Under the pieces are notes generated by a model. The model was not told the origin of the DNA and searched no databases. It saw only the letters and a program-made list of their open reading frames with translations. This document shows positions 1 to 10,400 of a DNA stretch of 64,000 nt, one piece after another. The stretch is taken from positions 62,001 through 126,000 of the forward strand of contig BGKB01000156.1 in assembly GCA_003116975.1 (NCBI GenBank). The letters are read 5' to 3'. The translations under genes were made by a program, and so were the position numbers. The stretch is from Aurantiochytrium sp. KH105 (lineage: Eukaryota > Sar > Bigyra > Thraustochytrida > Thraustochytriidae). The first letter of the stretch is position 1. Each line of letters opens with the position of its first letter.

Positions 1-1489
1 GACCGACCGACCGATGGGCCGCGCGCGCGCGCGCCTCGCCTCGTCTTGCTGATCCGGGTCCGGGCGGGGCGACCGGGGCGACCGGGGCGGGCGGGCGAAG
101 GCGCGAGCGAGCCTGCGTTTGGTTTTGATTTGGTTTGATTGATTTTGAATTCGAATTTGATTGCCATCATTTGAATCGATTCTTTATAGTTGCATTGGAT
201 TTGACTGTGAATTGAATTTGAACTCGAGGCCTTTTTCTTTCTCTTGCTCCTTTCTTTCTTTTCTTCTTCCTTTCTTTCCCGCGGCCGTCTCTGGGCGCGC
301 CGCCCTCCGGCTGCCTCTGGCGCGCCGCCCTCTGCGCCGCGCTTGCGTCGCGGCGCCCCGCGCGGCCCCCGCTCCCCCTCCGCCCTCTGCGCGGCCGCCG
401 CGGTCGGGGTTCCGCACTCTGCGCGGGGGCGTGCGCGGGTTCGCCGCGCGGCCGCCACCGCAACAGTCACAGCCCCTCTGCCCCCGGGCCACGCAGAGGG
501 CCGCAGAGGGCGGCGGGGGGCGGGAGATTTCTTCTTGCGGGGAGGGCACCTACTATACATACCACCGTGCGAGCGCGATCTTCGCGAGGCGCGAGACGCT
601 GCAGCTCTCGCAGGCGCCATGGAAATGGTCGCAGGCCGCACCGGTCGGAGAAACAGACGCGCAATCAATCAGCGCTGGCGCTCGCGCTCCCGGAGACCGT
701 CCGCGGCGGCGGCGGCACGCGACCCAAGCGCGCGTAGCGGCGAGTCTCTCTCTGGAGGAGGCGAGCGAGCTGGAAAGGCGTTCGTTCTCGCGCAGCTTCA
801 CGCTCGAGCTCGAGCTCGAGCTTGGGCTACAAAAAGGGAAGGCCTTAGCGGCACCGGCAGCAGGAGCGCCGTGCCTTGCAAGTTGTCTCGTCTTGTCTTG
901 TCTTGTCTCGTCGATTTGATCTTGCAAAGGCGACAAAGATGATGTCCACATCCACCAGCCTGACAGTGAGTGTTCATCGAGGGGGCGGGCGTCGAGGGGC
1001 GAGCGAAGGTCGGTTGGCGGCCAGGCGCGCGAGCGTGGCGTGGCATTGGCGTATAGCATTGTAGCATGGCATGGCGCGCCGTGGCAGTTTCGCCTCTGGG
1101 ACTTGGGATCAAAACCTTGCGGGTCGAAGATGGACGCTCCCTCCGCGCGCAACGGACGAGACCTGACGTGTGGGGGACCCGTGCGGTTGACGGAATGGAT
1201 GGCTGGATGGATCGATGAATGATTACGTTGTTGGACGTTGCTCTTATTGGAAAATGGCATGTTGGGGAGAGAAAGAGAAGGAGAAGTAGAAGGTGTAATG
1301 GCGACCGACGTTCTGGCTGACGTTGTTGGCAACTTGAAAACCAAGACCAAAAAAATGAGAAACGAAAACAAGACCAGATTTGAGAAAAAAAAAAGCTGCT
1401 CATTACATATCATATACCGCGCCAGCCAGACATTGAGCCAAATTTTCCAAAAAGAAAGAAAGAAAGGAAGGAAGAAAAGAAAAAAGGGA
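1..1489. other. Gene-poor left edge with simple repeats
   Basis: No gene is supported here. The stretch opens with GACC tetranucleotides and alternating CG (1-34), has a CTCGAG-type hexamer run near 800-823 and a TCTTG-type run near 885-915. A short reading frame starts at ATG 939 and meets a donor-like GTGAGT at 966-971. If it were joined to an acceptor near 1086 it would give a protein of about 53 residues ending at 1222. That is speculation without homology. Longer open frames on both strands are Arg/Pro/Ala-rich and look like by-products of high GC. Confidence 0.5.
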
Positions 1490-3430
1490 TCACTTGGACG
1501 CACTAGGCGCGATGCCCTTGTGCTCGACGCGGGTAAAGGTCTTGCCTTGATTGTTCTTGCCAGCCTGCTTGGCCGCAAAAAAGGTCCCGCCTCCATATGG
1601 ATCCGGGTCCCGAGCCTTGCGGTGCTTGCGCCCATGGCGACGCTTGGTGCGCGACTTGAGTGCGGTAGGATCCGACTTGGTCGTCTCGTCGTAAATGAGC
1701 TGATCGTCAGCATCAGTGCCTGCAAGCTCGAGCATCTCCAGCTGCGCCTCGAGACTCTCGTCAAGAATCGTGGCATCCACACCGCTACCAACGGCAAAAT
1801 CCGCGCCATCGTTGTCGTCGTCGTCGTCGACCTCAAGATCCTCGCGATTCGCGCCAGTATCAGACCCAACGGGCGGCACAGGAGCCCGACCCGCTAGCGT
1901 CGCCGATGTTGGCACGTCGAGCGAAGGGGGTGGGCAGCAATAGCAAAGCTTGCCGCGCACGAAATCCTTGAGCATAATACGAGCACCGTACGCCTCGTTG
2001 TATCGGTCGTGACCGCTTCCCATGTAGCCTCGCTTTTTGCAGAATTCCTCAATCAGCATCTCAGCAGGAACGCGCGTAATCGTCGGTGCGAGCGGAAACT
2101 CCATCGCATACGTGCGCTCAAAGGTCTCGCGGTTCAGACACGAACTCACCACCTGCACGGCGGGAACGAAATCGCGACCGCGAATCTCGTCAATCGGCAA
2201 GATACCATTGCAAAGCAAATCCGCCTTGGTCTTCATAAAGGTGGGGAACACCAAACCGGGACAATCACAGAGAATGGTCTCGTCAGAAAGATGGAGCGTC
2301 TGAAAGTGCTTCGTGTGGCCTGGCGTCGCCGCGACCGACACTCGCGTCGTCGAGTGGTCCGTCGCCGTCACGCCAACGATGACGTTAATCACAGAGCTCT
2401 TGCCTACGTTCGGGTAACCAATCATACCCAGTGTCGCCTTGCCCTCGGCGTCCGCTGGGCGCATCTCGGCCGCAAGTGTCTCCAGCAAATGCAAGAGCTC
2501 CATGCGGTGAAGCATGCGAGGCGTACTATGCGTAACAGCCCCACCATTGCTGCTGCCCTCGCTCTTGTCCGTCGCTTCCGCATTGGGCGCGCTTTGCTCC
2601 TCTTCTCGGCGATCCGATCCCGCCGACTTGGCCTTATCCAAGACTGCCTGCTCTTGCTTCGCCGAGAAAAACACAAATCGAATGCCCTTTGCCTTGAAGT
2701 ATGTACACCAAGCGTCGCGCAGCTCATCTGAGAGAAAATCAGCCTTGTTGACCAGAAGAAGATTGCTCTTGTGCACGCTCAAATCGCGCGCAAAGCTTTC
2801 CACGTCCGCGCAACGGAACAGCAATGGGTTTCGCGCATCGACAACTTGGACGACGAGATCGCTGCGCTCCACCACGCGCCAAAGTTGGCGCCAGTAGTCA
2901 AGGTTCTTTTCGAACGGAGTCACTTGGAGCCGCTCGTTCGAGGCCTCCAGGGCTGCGATCGAACGTCGCCACACGAGAAAGGACTCGCGTTCCTTCTCAG
3001 CCAGCTCCTTGGCCGTCATCTCTCGCGTCCACTTTGGTCGTCTCGGAATCGGGAGACTGCGAAAGTCAAACGTGCCAAGTTCAGAAGCGCCACCAGCACC
3101 TGATCTGTTGCCGCCGGCGCCGCCTGCGCCATCCTCCTCGGCCTCCTCGTCCATGTCAATGATACGTGAGGCCCGCTGGGCCTCAAAAGTTCTCCCGGAG
3201 AGGATGGCATCGGCAAGAAAAGCTTCGAGCTGTCCAGTTTCCGTGACGGACTTGGTCGTCTTGGCCACGCTCTCAAAGCCGAGCGCGGCGATCGTCTCCG
3301 CCTCGGCGTCGTCGTCGCCGGCCAGTCGTGCCGCGCGTTTCTGCTGTCTGGATCGCTTCTTCCCGTTCACGAGGGCCGCGCCCAGAGCGGCGCCGCCGCG
3401 CCTCGCCCCGCGGCTCTTGCCCTTGCCCAT
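1490..3430 (-). CDS. LSG1: LSG1-type large-subunit GTPase
   Basis: A 646-residue circularly permuted GTPase of the YlqF/nucleostemin class, closest to LSG1. Family knowledge: LSG1 is a cytoplasmic GTPase that releases the export adaptor NMD3 from pre-60S ribosomal subunits. The G-motifs appear in permuted order: the DAR motif (VVDARNP, about 197-202), NKAD (228-231, G4), the P-loop GYPNVGKSS (338-346, G1) and DCPG (389-392, G3). The N-terminus is basic (MGKGKSRGARRGG), as usual in the family. The C-terminus has an acidic stretch followed by a Lys/Arg-rich tail. The start at 3430 is the first ATG; the frame stays open upstream to 3580 but only through non-ATG codons and a low-complexity segment. 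It is unspliced and diverges from the phosphohexomutase gene 1.5 kb away. Confidence 0.94.
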   Translation of the reverse strand: MGKGKSRGARRGGAALGAALVNGKKRSRQQKRAARLAGDDDAEAETIAALGFESVAKTTKSVTETGQLEAFLADAILSGRTFEAQRASRIIDMDEEAEEDGAGGAGGNRSGAGGASELGTFDFRSLPIPRRPKWTREMTAKELAEKERESFLVWRRSIAALEASNERLQVTPFEKNLDYWRQLWRVVERSDLVVQVVDARNPLLFRCADVESFARDLSVHKSNLLLVNKADFLSDELRDAWCTYFKAKGIRFVFFSAKQEQAVLDKAKSAGSDRREEEQSAPNAEATDKSEGSSNGGAVTHSTPRMLHRMELLHLLETLAAEMRPADAEGKATLGMIGYPNVGKSSVINVIVGVTATDHSTTRVSVAATPGHTKHFQTLHLSDETILCDCPGLVFPTFMKTKADLLCNGILPIDEIRGRDFVPAVQVVSSCLNRETFERTYAMEFPLAPTITRVPAEMLIEEFCKKRGYMGSGHDRYNEAYGARIMLKDFVRGKLCYCCPPPSLDVPTSATLAGRAPVPPVGSDTGANREDLEVDDDDDNDGADFAVGSGVDATILDESLEAQLEMLELAGTDADDQLIYDETTKSDPTALKSRTKRRHGRKHRKARDPDPYGGGTFFAAKQAGKNNQGKTFTRVEHKGIAPSASK

Positions 3431-3713
3431 TTTCCTGCCTTCGCGACCTCCGTAGTCTCTGCGCGCGCGCGTGCGCTCGCGCCTTTCCGAGAGAGAGAGA
3501 GAGAGTTCTGCCGCCTCGCTCGAGTTTTTACGCGCGCTCTCGGTCGGTGGCCACCTCGGAGCCAATGCTCTTTGGGCCACTTATCCTCTTCCTTTAGGTC
3601 TCTTTCATTTTCTTTATTTTTTTATTTTTTTTATTATCTTTGGCCAAAACAAGCATGGAACCATTCAGCCTGGGATGCGATGAATTATTTGTTGCCTTCT
3701 GACTCTCGAGTAG

Positions 3714-3714
<1 letters not shown>

Positions 3715-3760
<46 letters not shown>
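3715..3760 (+). repeat. (CAG)15 microsatellite
   Basis: Fifteen uninterrupted CAG triplets followed by CTGCAG. The run lies outside any supported gene, so it is not read as a polyglutamine tract. Confidence 0.95.
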
Positions 3761-4513
3761 TGCAGGTGATCTGCTGGTGGCTGTGGCTGGTGCGAAGTAG
3801 CAATGTAAAAGTGCGAGCGAAAGAAAGAGTCTCTGCTTTCTCAAGCGAATGTGACGTGAGTGAAGATACGAGTGTGGGCTCGTTGACGAGCGCAAATTGG
3901 AAATGCACATCAATTCTATCCCCTCCTCAAAAGGGAATGGAGAACCAAAGCTCGCGGCAAATCAGGGCTGTGAGTCTTGGTGGAAGGTCGATCTCGATTC
4001 AATCCAGGTGAGCTGCAAGACGCACGCTGCTGCTGCGGTTCGCAGCTGCTTTCTCTTAGACAACTGGGAACGAAGAGAGGTCGGAGATGACTCTGCTTGC
4101 ATTGTTGATGATGCGTGATCCGGCAGCGGATGTACCCCAGTCACCGCTAGTGAATCTTCGGAACGCCGAGCAGCTGCTACAGCTGCTGCAAGAAAGCTAG
4201 CTCCTCAAAGCGCAATCCTCCAGTCTTCGTCACCGCCAGCGCTACGTCCGAGGATTCTGGGCTCTTTGCACAGTAGGCAGGTCACATCTGTAGGACTCCT
4301 CGCAAGACCCAACTCCACAAACATGAAAGAGCTGCAGCAGCTTCGCAACGCACACGGCACAGGGACAGTTTGATGGTGTCTTCCGAGGGCGAAGTTCCGT
4401 CCTGCGGCGAGCTGGCTCAGGGACCAGCGGCGGCAGCGGCGCGCGCGCGCGTGGGAGAAGCAGCTAGCTGCTGGCTGCTGGCGGCAGGCGGAACATGGCA
4501 TGGGCGGAGCATT

Positions 4514-4561
<48 letters not shown>
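4514..4561 (+). repeat. (TGGC)12 microsatellite
   Basis: About twelve perfect copies of the tetranucleotide TGGC in the upstream region of the PGM2-type gene. Confidence 0.95.
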
Positions 4562-4563
<2 letters not shown>

Positions 4564-4946
4564 TCTGCAGTCTGGCTGGGCTGGCAGAGGAGTGAGTTCC
4601 TTGCGGGGAGGGGAGGGAGAGGGCGGCGGTCCGCTGCAGCTTGGACGAAGCAGGATGGAAGTCCAGCCAGACATACCTATAGCTATACAAAGAGTGGCAC
4701 TTGTCAACTTTCTTCAAGACACTATAGTTCACTTGTAGCAGCAGCAGGTCAAAGCAGCGTTCAAGTGCTGGTGGTCGTTCGTTCTCGTGATTCAAATTCA
4801 AATTCAAACTCAAATTGCAAAAATCCAAAAGCAAATTTGAAATCGAGGAGGACAAGAAGAACAAGAAGGAAGAAGGAGAAGCGCAGGGCGAGACGCGGCG
4901 ACGTGGAGCGCGACGAAGCGAGGACACGGAGAAGAAAAGAAGCACG

Positions 4947-6773
4947 ATGGTGCAGAGTGCAGAGGATGCTCGCGCGGCAGCCGTGCAGTGGGTGAGCTGG
5001 GACCCGAACGAGGAAACCCGCGCGGCCGTGGAGAGGCTCATTGCGGAAAACGACGAGGCCGGCCTCATGGAGGCGTTCGGGTCCCGCGTCGCCTTCGGCA
5101 CCGCTGGCCTCCGCGGCGAAATGGGTCCCGGCACGGCGCGCGTCAATGACCTCGTGGCACTCCAGACCGTCCAGGGCCTCATCAAGTACCTTGAAAAGAC
5201 GCTCGGCGAAGACAAGGTCAAGGAACGCGGAATCGTCATTGGATTTGATCACCGCCGCCGCGGCACCCTCACTTCCAAGGGCTTCGCCGCCATCATGGCT
5301 GCTGCTTGCCAGCTCCGCGGCATCAAGGTATACTTTCTGCGCGAAATCGTCGCGACACCTTTTGTACCCTTTGCCGTCGCCAAGTATGGCGCGGCCGCAG
5401 GTATCATGGAAACCTGCAGCCACAACCCGCGCCCGGACGGAGGCATCAAGATTTACTGGGAAAACGCTGTCCAGCTTCTCTCCCCTCACGACGTCGGCAT
5501 CGCCGAATCCATTGCGGACAACCTTGAGCCCTGGAGCCCCGAAGTGGGCAAGGCGACCATGGAGTCCATCCTGGAAAAGGGGGCCCACGACGTCCTCGAC
5601 GAAGTCGCAGACGCCTACTACGAGAGCCTCGCTGGCAAGCTCTGCCGCTACAAGGAAGACAACGCAGCTTCCGACCTCAAGGTGGCCTATTCTGCCATGC
5701 ATGGTGTAGGTCACGAGTGGGCCAAGCGCAGTTTCAAAACCTTTGGTCACCCGGCCTTTACTCCAGTCGACTCCCAGGTCGAACCGGACCCGGAGTTCCC
5801 GACCGTACCTTTCCCCAACCCGGAGGAGAATGGCGCTCTCGACCCGGCCATTGAGGCTGCTGACAGCGCGGGATGCACGCTCATTCTCGCCAACGACCCG
5901 GACGCAGACCGCCTCGCCGTGGCCGAAAAGCTCGCTGACGGCTCTGGCTGGAAGGTGTTCACGGGCAATGAGATCGGAGCCCTGCTCGGGTTCTGGGAGT
6001 GGACCAACTACCAACGCCACAAGCAGCCCAAGGAGAACGACGACGCAAAACGCCAGCGGCCCAGCAAGGGCGCTGCCATGGTCGCTTCGACAGTTTCGTC
6101 CAAGATGCTCAAGGCGGTTGGCGACGCCGAGGGATTCCGCTTTGATGAATGCCTCACGGGCTTCAAGTGGATCGGTAACCGGTCCCTCGAGCTTCGCGAC
6201 GAGGGCTACGATGTCATTTTCGGCTTTGAGGAAGCCATTGGCTTTTGCATCGGAGACATGGTCCCCGACAAGGACGGCATTAGCGCCATGTCTGTCTTTA
6301 CTGAGATGGCCGCTCAGCTCAAGAAGGAGGGCAAGACCTGCGCAGAGCACCTTGTCTCCCTCCAGGAAAAGTACGGCTACTTTTTGACCAACAACGGTTA
6401 CGTGCTCAGCCGCGACGTCAAGGCCAACAAGCGCGTTTTTGCGGCTCTTGGTGGCAATGGCAAGTATGTTGAGACCTGCGGAAAGTACAAGGTCAAAGAC
6501 GTCCGCGATCTTCTCGCCCCAGGTTTTGATTCGTCGCAGCCCAACAAAATGCCCATCCTTCCGGTGTCATCGTCCAGCAGCATGCTCACTTTCACATTCG
6601 AGAATGGCTGCGTCGTCACCCTTCGCATGAGCGGTACTGAACCCAAGCTCAAGTACTATTGCGAAATGGGTGGCGAGGATCCGGAAAAGGTCCGCGCGGA
6701 ACTCGACGATCTCGTCGAAAATGGAATTCGTGGTGACTGGCTCAAGGATCTCATCGCCAGCGATGAGCCTTAA
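4947..6773 (+). CDS. PGM2: Phosphopentomutase/phosphoglucomutase, PGM2 type
   Basis: A 608-residue member of the alpha-D-phosphohexomutase superfamily, the same size as animal PGM2. Family knowledge: PGM2-type enzymes interconvert ribose 1- and 5-phosphate, and glucose 1- and 6-phosphate less efficiently, in the cytosol. Visible active-site parts are the phosphoserine loop TCSHNP (Ser158), the Mg-binding loop DPDADR (317-322), the sugar-binding GFEEAIGF and the phosphate-binding GTEPKLKYY near the C-terminus. The loop has Cys where most relatives have Ala (TASHNP). The start at 4947 (GCACGATGG) is preferred; the frame upstream is Lys/Glu-rich low complexity read from A-rich leader. No introns are needed. 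PGM2 is favoured over PGM1 because of the SHNP...KxYW...QLLSPHD pattern. Confidence 0.93.
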   Translation: MVQSAEDARAAAVQWVSWDPNEETRAAVERLIAENDEAGLMEAFGSRVAFGTAGLRGEMGPGTARVNDLVALQTVQGLIKYLEKTLGEDKVKERGIVIGFDHRRRGTLTSKGFAAIMAAACQLRGIKVYFLREIVATPFVPFAVAKYGAAAGIMETCSHNPRPDGGIKIYWENAVQLLSPHDVGIAESIADNLEPWSPEVGKATMESILEKGAHDVLDEVADAYYESLAGKLCRYKEDNAASDLKVAYSAMHGVGHEWAKRSFKTFGHPAFTPVDSQVEPDPEFPTVPFPNPEENGALDPAIEAADSAGCTLILANDPDADRLAVAEKLADGSGWKVFTGNEIGALLGFWEWTNYQRHKQPKENDDAKRQRPSKGAAMVASTVSSKMLKAVGDAEGFRFDECLTGFKWIGNRSLELRDEGYDVIFGFEEAIGFCIGDMVPDKDGISAMSVFTEMAAQLKKEGKTCAEHLVSLQEKYGYFLTNNGYVLSRDVKANKRVFAALGGNGKYVETCGKYKVKDVRDLLAPGFDSSQPNKMPILPVSSSSSMLTFTFENGCVVTLRMSGTEPKLKYYCEMGGEDPEKVRAELDDLVENGIRGDWLKDLIASDEP

Positions 6774-6962
6774 GTTGAGCCGGGACTTTCCGCAAGCCCT
6801 TCAATGATGCGCCAACTTCGCCACACCGGCAGAATTCTGCGAAAAAAGAAAAGAAAAGAAAAGACGTTGGCTCATGATTATGAAACAAACAAGCGAACAA
6901 ACAAGCAAACAAAATTCTTTCCTCCTTTGTCTCCACATCAATTTCTTACCACCCTCGCCATC

Positions 6963-7254
6963 AATGTCATGAAAGTGAGCTTCCTTGTCTCGCTGCGTCT
7001 TGAGATGGCTGAGCTCTGGAACGATCAGGCCAAAGAGGCCACGCCGACCGACCTTCTGCGCAACTACTATGCCTTTTACATCAAGGACCGCCCCCTTGCT
7101 TTCGGCCATTAGCGACCTTCTCGAATAGTTTCAGGCCAACGAAATCAAAAAGGAGCGTATGAAGTTGACAGAGCAGCTTTTGCGTCTCGATGTCCACGGC
7201 CGCTTCCTCTGAAACGACAACTTCTAGCGGTACAAGGACAATCACTCGTTTTAA
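6963..7254 (+). pseudogene. Possible decayed coding remnant
   Basis: Protein-like sequence runs through two frames. One frame (6963-7112) reads ...MAELWNDQAKEA and then DLLRNYYAFYIKDRPLAF before a stop. A second frame (7108-7254) reads on as ISDLLE, stop, FQANEIKKERMKLTEQLL, RLDVHGRFL, stop, NDNF, stop, RYKDNHSF, stop. The in-frame stops are TAG 7126, TGA 7210, TAG 7225 and the terminal TAA 7252. The composition is like a normal charged helical protein, unlike the neighbouring low-complexity DNA. I do not recognise the family. A degraded gene fragment is the simplest reading; an unidentified spliced gene is the alternative. Confidence 0.35.
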
Positions 7255-7258
7255 GTGT

Positions 7259-7320
7259 GTCGTCGTCGTCGACGACGACGACGACGACGATGATGATGGT
7301 GACGACGATGATGACGATAA
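7259..7320. repeat. Palindromic GTC/GAC trinucleotide tract
   Basis: A perfect 24-bp palindrome of GTC and GAC triplets (7259-7282) runs on into imperfect GAC/GAT triplets up to about 7320. The palindrome could form a hairpin in single strands. It follows the stop codon of the decayed coding remnant by five bases. Confidence 0.85.
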
Positions 7321-7407
7321 TACAAGCCAGACAATCAGCGGCTTGAAGGTTAATAATAATAAAAAATGAGCTAGCTAGCCTCAGCTAGCCAGCACATCAG
7401 CTGATCA

Positions 7408-10400
7408 TCATCGCCAATGACCGTGATGCTGATGCTGATGCTGGTGCTGCTGCTGGTGCTGCTGATGCGAAAATGACGGCGGCGGTCTGTTTTGCGAAGC
7501 GTAATACTGCAGATCCTGCAAAAAGAGCCCATGGTCCGGGTGATCATGACGAGCAAACGGATACTCTGCAAGCCGATATGCAAGCAAATTATAAGCGCTT
7601 GGTCCGTCATAGGCATGATTTTGAGCACAATACGAGGCAGTTTGACCAATAAAATCCCTCTCGGCTTGCGTTGGATCAGACCTTTGCTCAAACCCATGAT
7701 GTCCATGTGCATGCGGGTCCAAGCGCTGCTCGATAGAACCAATCCCGGAACCAGGTCCTCTTGGTTCGTTCCCTGCAGCTGCTGCCGCGGCTGACTTCTT
7801 GGCTTCGCTCGACCGACGAATCGAACTCAGCAAGCCCTGCAATCCGCCTCCACCACCTCCGGTCCCGCTGGCGCTTGTCGGCCGCGATCCACTCAAGGCA
7901 CTCGTTTCGCCTGCAGGGACACTGGAGCCGCCTCGCAATATCGCTTGAACGGTACCAGATATGGGTCTGCTGCTACCTAGCGCAGCGGCACTTGAGTTTG
8001 ACTGCTGCAAATCTTCCTGCGTATGTGCTGCCGGAGTGGTAATTGGCGCTGCAGCGTACTCGCTCGTTGGCGCCTCGTTTTCCAAGGGTTTACACTGAAG
8101 CAGAGCTCGGAGATTGGGCAATGCGGTCGGTTTCGCCACGAGAATTGCAGCACCTAGCTTTGTACTGCGTACGTGCGAGCGAGCCTGCGGGAATCGCATC
8201 ACTGTTCGCGGTGGTACCAAGTACAGTTGCAGTCCACTACCAAATTCCACAATGCCCACACGATCAATCTTGACTAAATCCTTCCACGCAGCTGTAGCAT
8301 CATCGCGCGACGCGCCAAGTTGCACCTCGGCGACCACAAATTGCCGAGAAGATTGAGCGTGCGTTGCCACAGTCTGCAAATATGACAATGCCTTATCAGG
8401 GTTCATGTGTCCATTCAGCCGCAAAGTCTGACCCTGCCGCCCCACAAGCCCCAATTGCACGCTAGGGAGAATCCGCTTCTTGACAGCAATGCCCGGACCG
8501 TAAACAATTGATGCGGGACGCAACGTCAAAATTACCTTTTCGTGCCGATACTTTCCCTGCCAGGTCCGTCGTTGAAGCTTATCGCCAGCCTCTTGGGATT
8601 CTTTTCCTTTTTCTTCCCTTTCGTCGTTTCTGTCGCCGCCGCCGCGGTCACCCTCGATGTCTTCGTTTGCGTCACGAAGCACGTCTCGCAGCGACGGCAA
8701 CAGCGCCGCTTCTTGCTCCGAGCTCGCCGATGGCGCTCGCGACATGGAGCCACGCGGGCTTTTCTCCTCGCTACCCTTGAGACCCAGGTCCTTTTGCGCC
8801 TTGGCCTGACTTTCGGCGATCTTTGCATCGATTGGATGGATCGCCGTAGTTTTGCTGGAGCCCGCGCCGTTGCCTCCTTGCGCATCATTCGAGGTCTTGG
8901 AACCCTTGACGCTATTGTCATTGCCACCTTCGTCAGACAAATGATCCGGTCCCTTCGATAGGCTTTCACCCTTTTGCTGCCCAACTTGACTCGCGGCCAC
9001 ATCTGTAGGTATAAGCACGGTGGACTCGCGAACCTCCCGAAGTTCACGTTCAATCTTTTGCTTCACCGAATCTCCTGCTAAATCAGCAGTCTCCATATGT
9101 GCGAGTTTATGAGGAGATACCTCACGATCAATCACATCCTGCAAGAGCTTTTTGTTTTCCTTGAGGTTCGTGCAAATGGTGCGAACGGATTGCCCGTACT
9201 CAATCTTCGCTCCTTCGCGACGTCGCCATCGCGAGGCGCCTTCGTCCCAGTAAAAGAATCTGCACTTGGCAAAGATCGCTTTTTCTAGGTCTCGTGCCAA
9301 AAGACTCACCAAAACCTCAACTCCGGCCACCTGTGGGCCCGTCGTGCCACTCTCAAAAATTTTCCGAATCACCTTGCGCGCAAGCTTTCGCCTTTTCACA
9401 AGTACGTCATCTTGCGCGGCGGGGTCTCCAGCTCGAGGCACGAGAGCGAGCCAGTCTGCGGCAGTCTCCACCTTTCCGCCCTTGCTGCCACCACCAGAAG
9501 GTTTCCGCTTGATAATGTGACGGCCCCCGCTCTTAGTTTTGGGCTTCTTGTCCCCGCTCTTGTCCTTTTTGTGCTTGTGTTTTCTTTTCGATTTGCGCTT
9601 ATCCTTCTTGTCCTTTTTGGCTTTTTTGGCCTTCTTCTTGGCCTTCTTACGCGCTCGCTTCTGGCTCTCTGTTTCTGTTGCAGACTCTCGGCGTTTTCGC
9701 TTGCCAGACGCTGGATCCTCGTAATCCGCATCGGCCTTTGTCCGCGCGTCCTCCAGACCCGGCTCGTCGCTGTCGTCGTCGTCGTCGTCGTCGTCGCTGT
9801 GGTCTTCATCGCTGTCGTACGCAGAGCTCGCATCGTCGAGTGCCGGAATGGGATCGTTCTCGTCAATGGGAAACGCTTCTGCTGTGTTGATCCAGGAAAA
9901 GGTCTCGGATCCGTCCTTCGAACGCGCCGAGCCATCCTCGTTCAGCTGCATGTACTCTGAATTTCCGTCCTTGTACAACACGCAGTGTAGCCCATGCGAG
10001 GCCTCAAACTTGCGCACGTTGCCCAGCCAATACTCGCCTGCGCCCCACTCCACCTTGATGAAGTCACCTACAATGAGGGTTTGAAAAGACTTGCCGTCGG
10101 CGTCGGCTCTGTCGCCATCGTCCCGGTCTTCGTCTTCTTCAGCGTTCTGGCGACGGACGCCGGACCCGGCGTCGCTTTCGCGATCAAACTTGAGATCGCG
10201 CTGTCCCTCAGCCTGCTTTTGTCCACGCTTGCGATACTTTGCGCGCGCACGGTCGAGCTCCCGCGTCATGTTACGAATCCGCTTCTGAAATTCCTTCTCC
10301 AACGTTGCCGAAACATTGAACACGCGGTCTGCAGGGGCCTCTCGCCAAGCAATGCGGTCTTCGCCATCCATAGAGAGCGCCTCCCCATCCCACTTGAAGA

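Larger units (their letters stand above)
3431..4946. other. Divergent intergenic region with CAG and GGCT repeats
   Basis: About 1.5 kb separates LSG1 from the PGM2-type gene. No gene is supported. It holds GA repeats (about 3490-3505), T-rich tracts (3610-3640), a CAG microsatellite and a GGCT microsatellite, listed separately. An A/T-rich segment with repeated AATTC-like words lies at 4795-4835, just before the downstream start codon. It presumably contains both promoters, but no TATA-like element can be named with confidence. Confidence 0.6.
6774..7407. other. Convergent intergenic region
   Basis: The region lies between the 3' ends of the PGM2-type gene and the SPOC-domain gene. Besides the possible decayed coding remnant (6963-7254) it holds an A-rich stretch (6840-6915) and a GAC/GAT trinucleotide tract. 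Confidence 0.6.

Noticed and set aside
161-942. Overlapping long open frames on both strands near the left end
   Set aside because: They translate to Arg/Ala/Pro low complexity, have no recognisable domain and overlap each other; high GC explains their length.
4761-6350. A 529-codon antisense frame across the PGM2-type gene
   Set aside because: The plus strand encodes a complete conserved enzyme; the antisense frame is a shadow of its codon bias.
7259-7282. GTC/GAC palindrome as a transcription terminator
   Set aside because: Eukaryotic Pol II genes do not use hairpin terminators, and it is part of a trinucleotide repeat.
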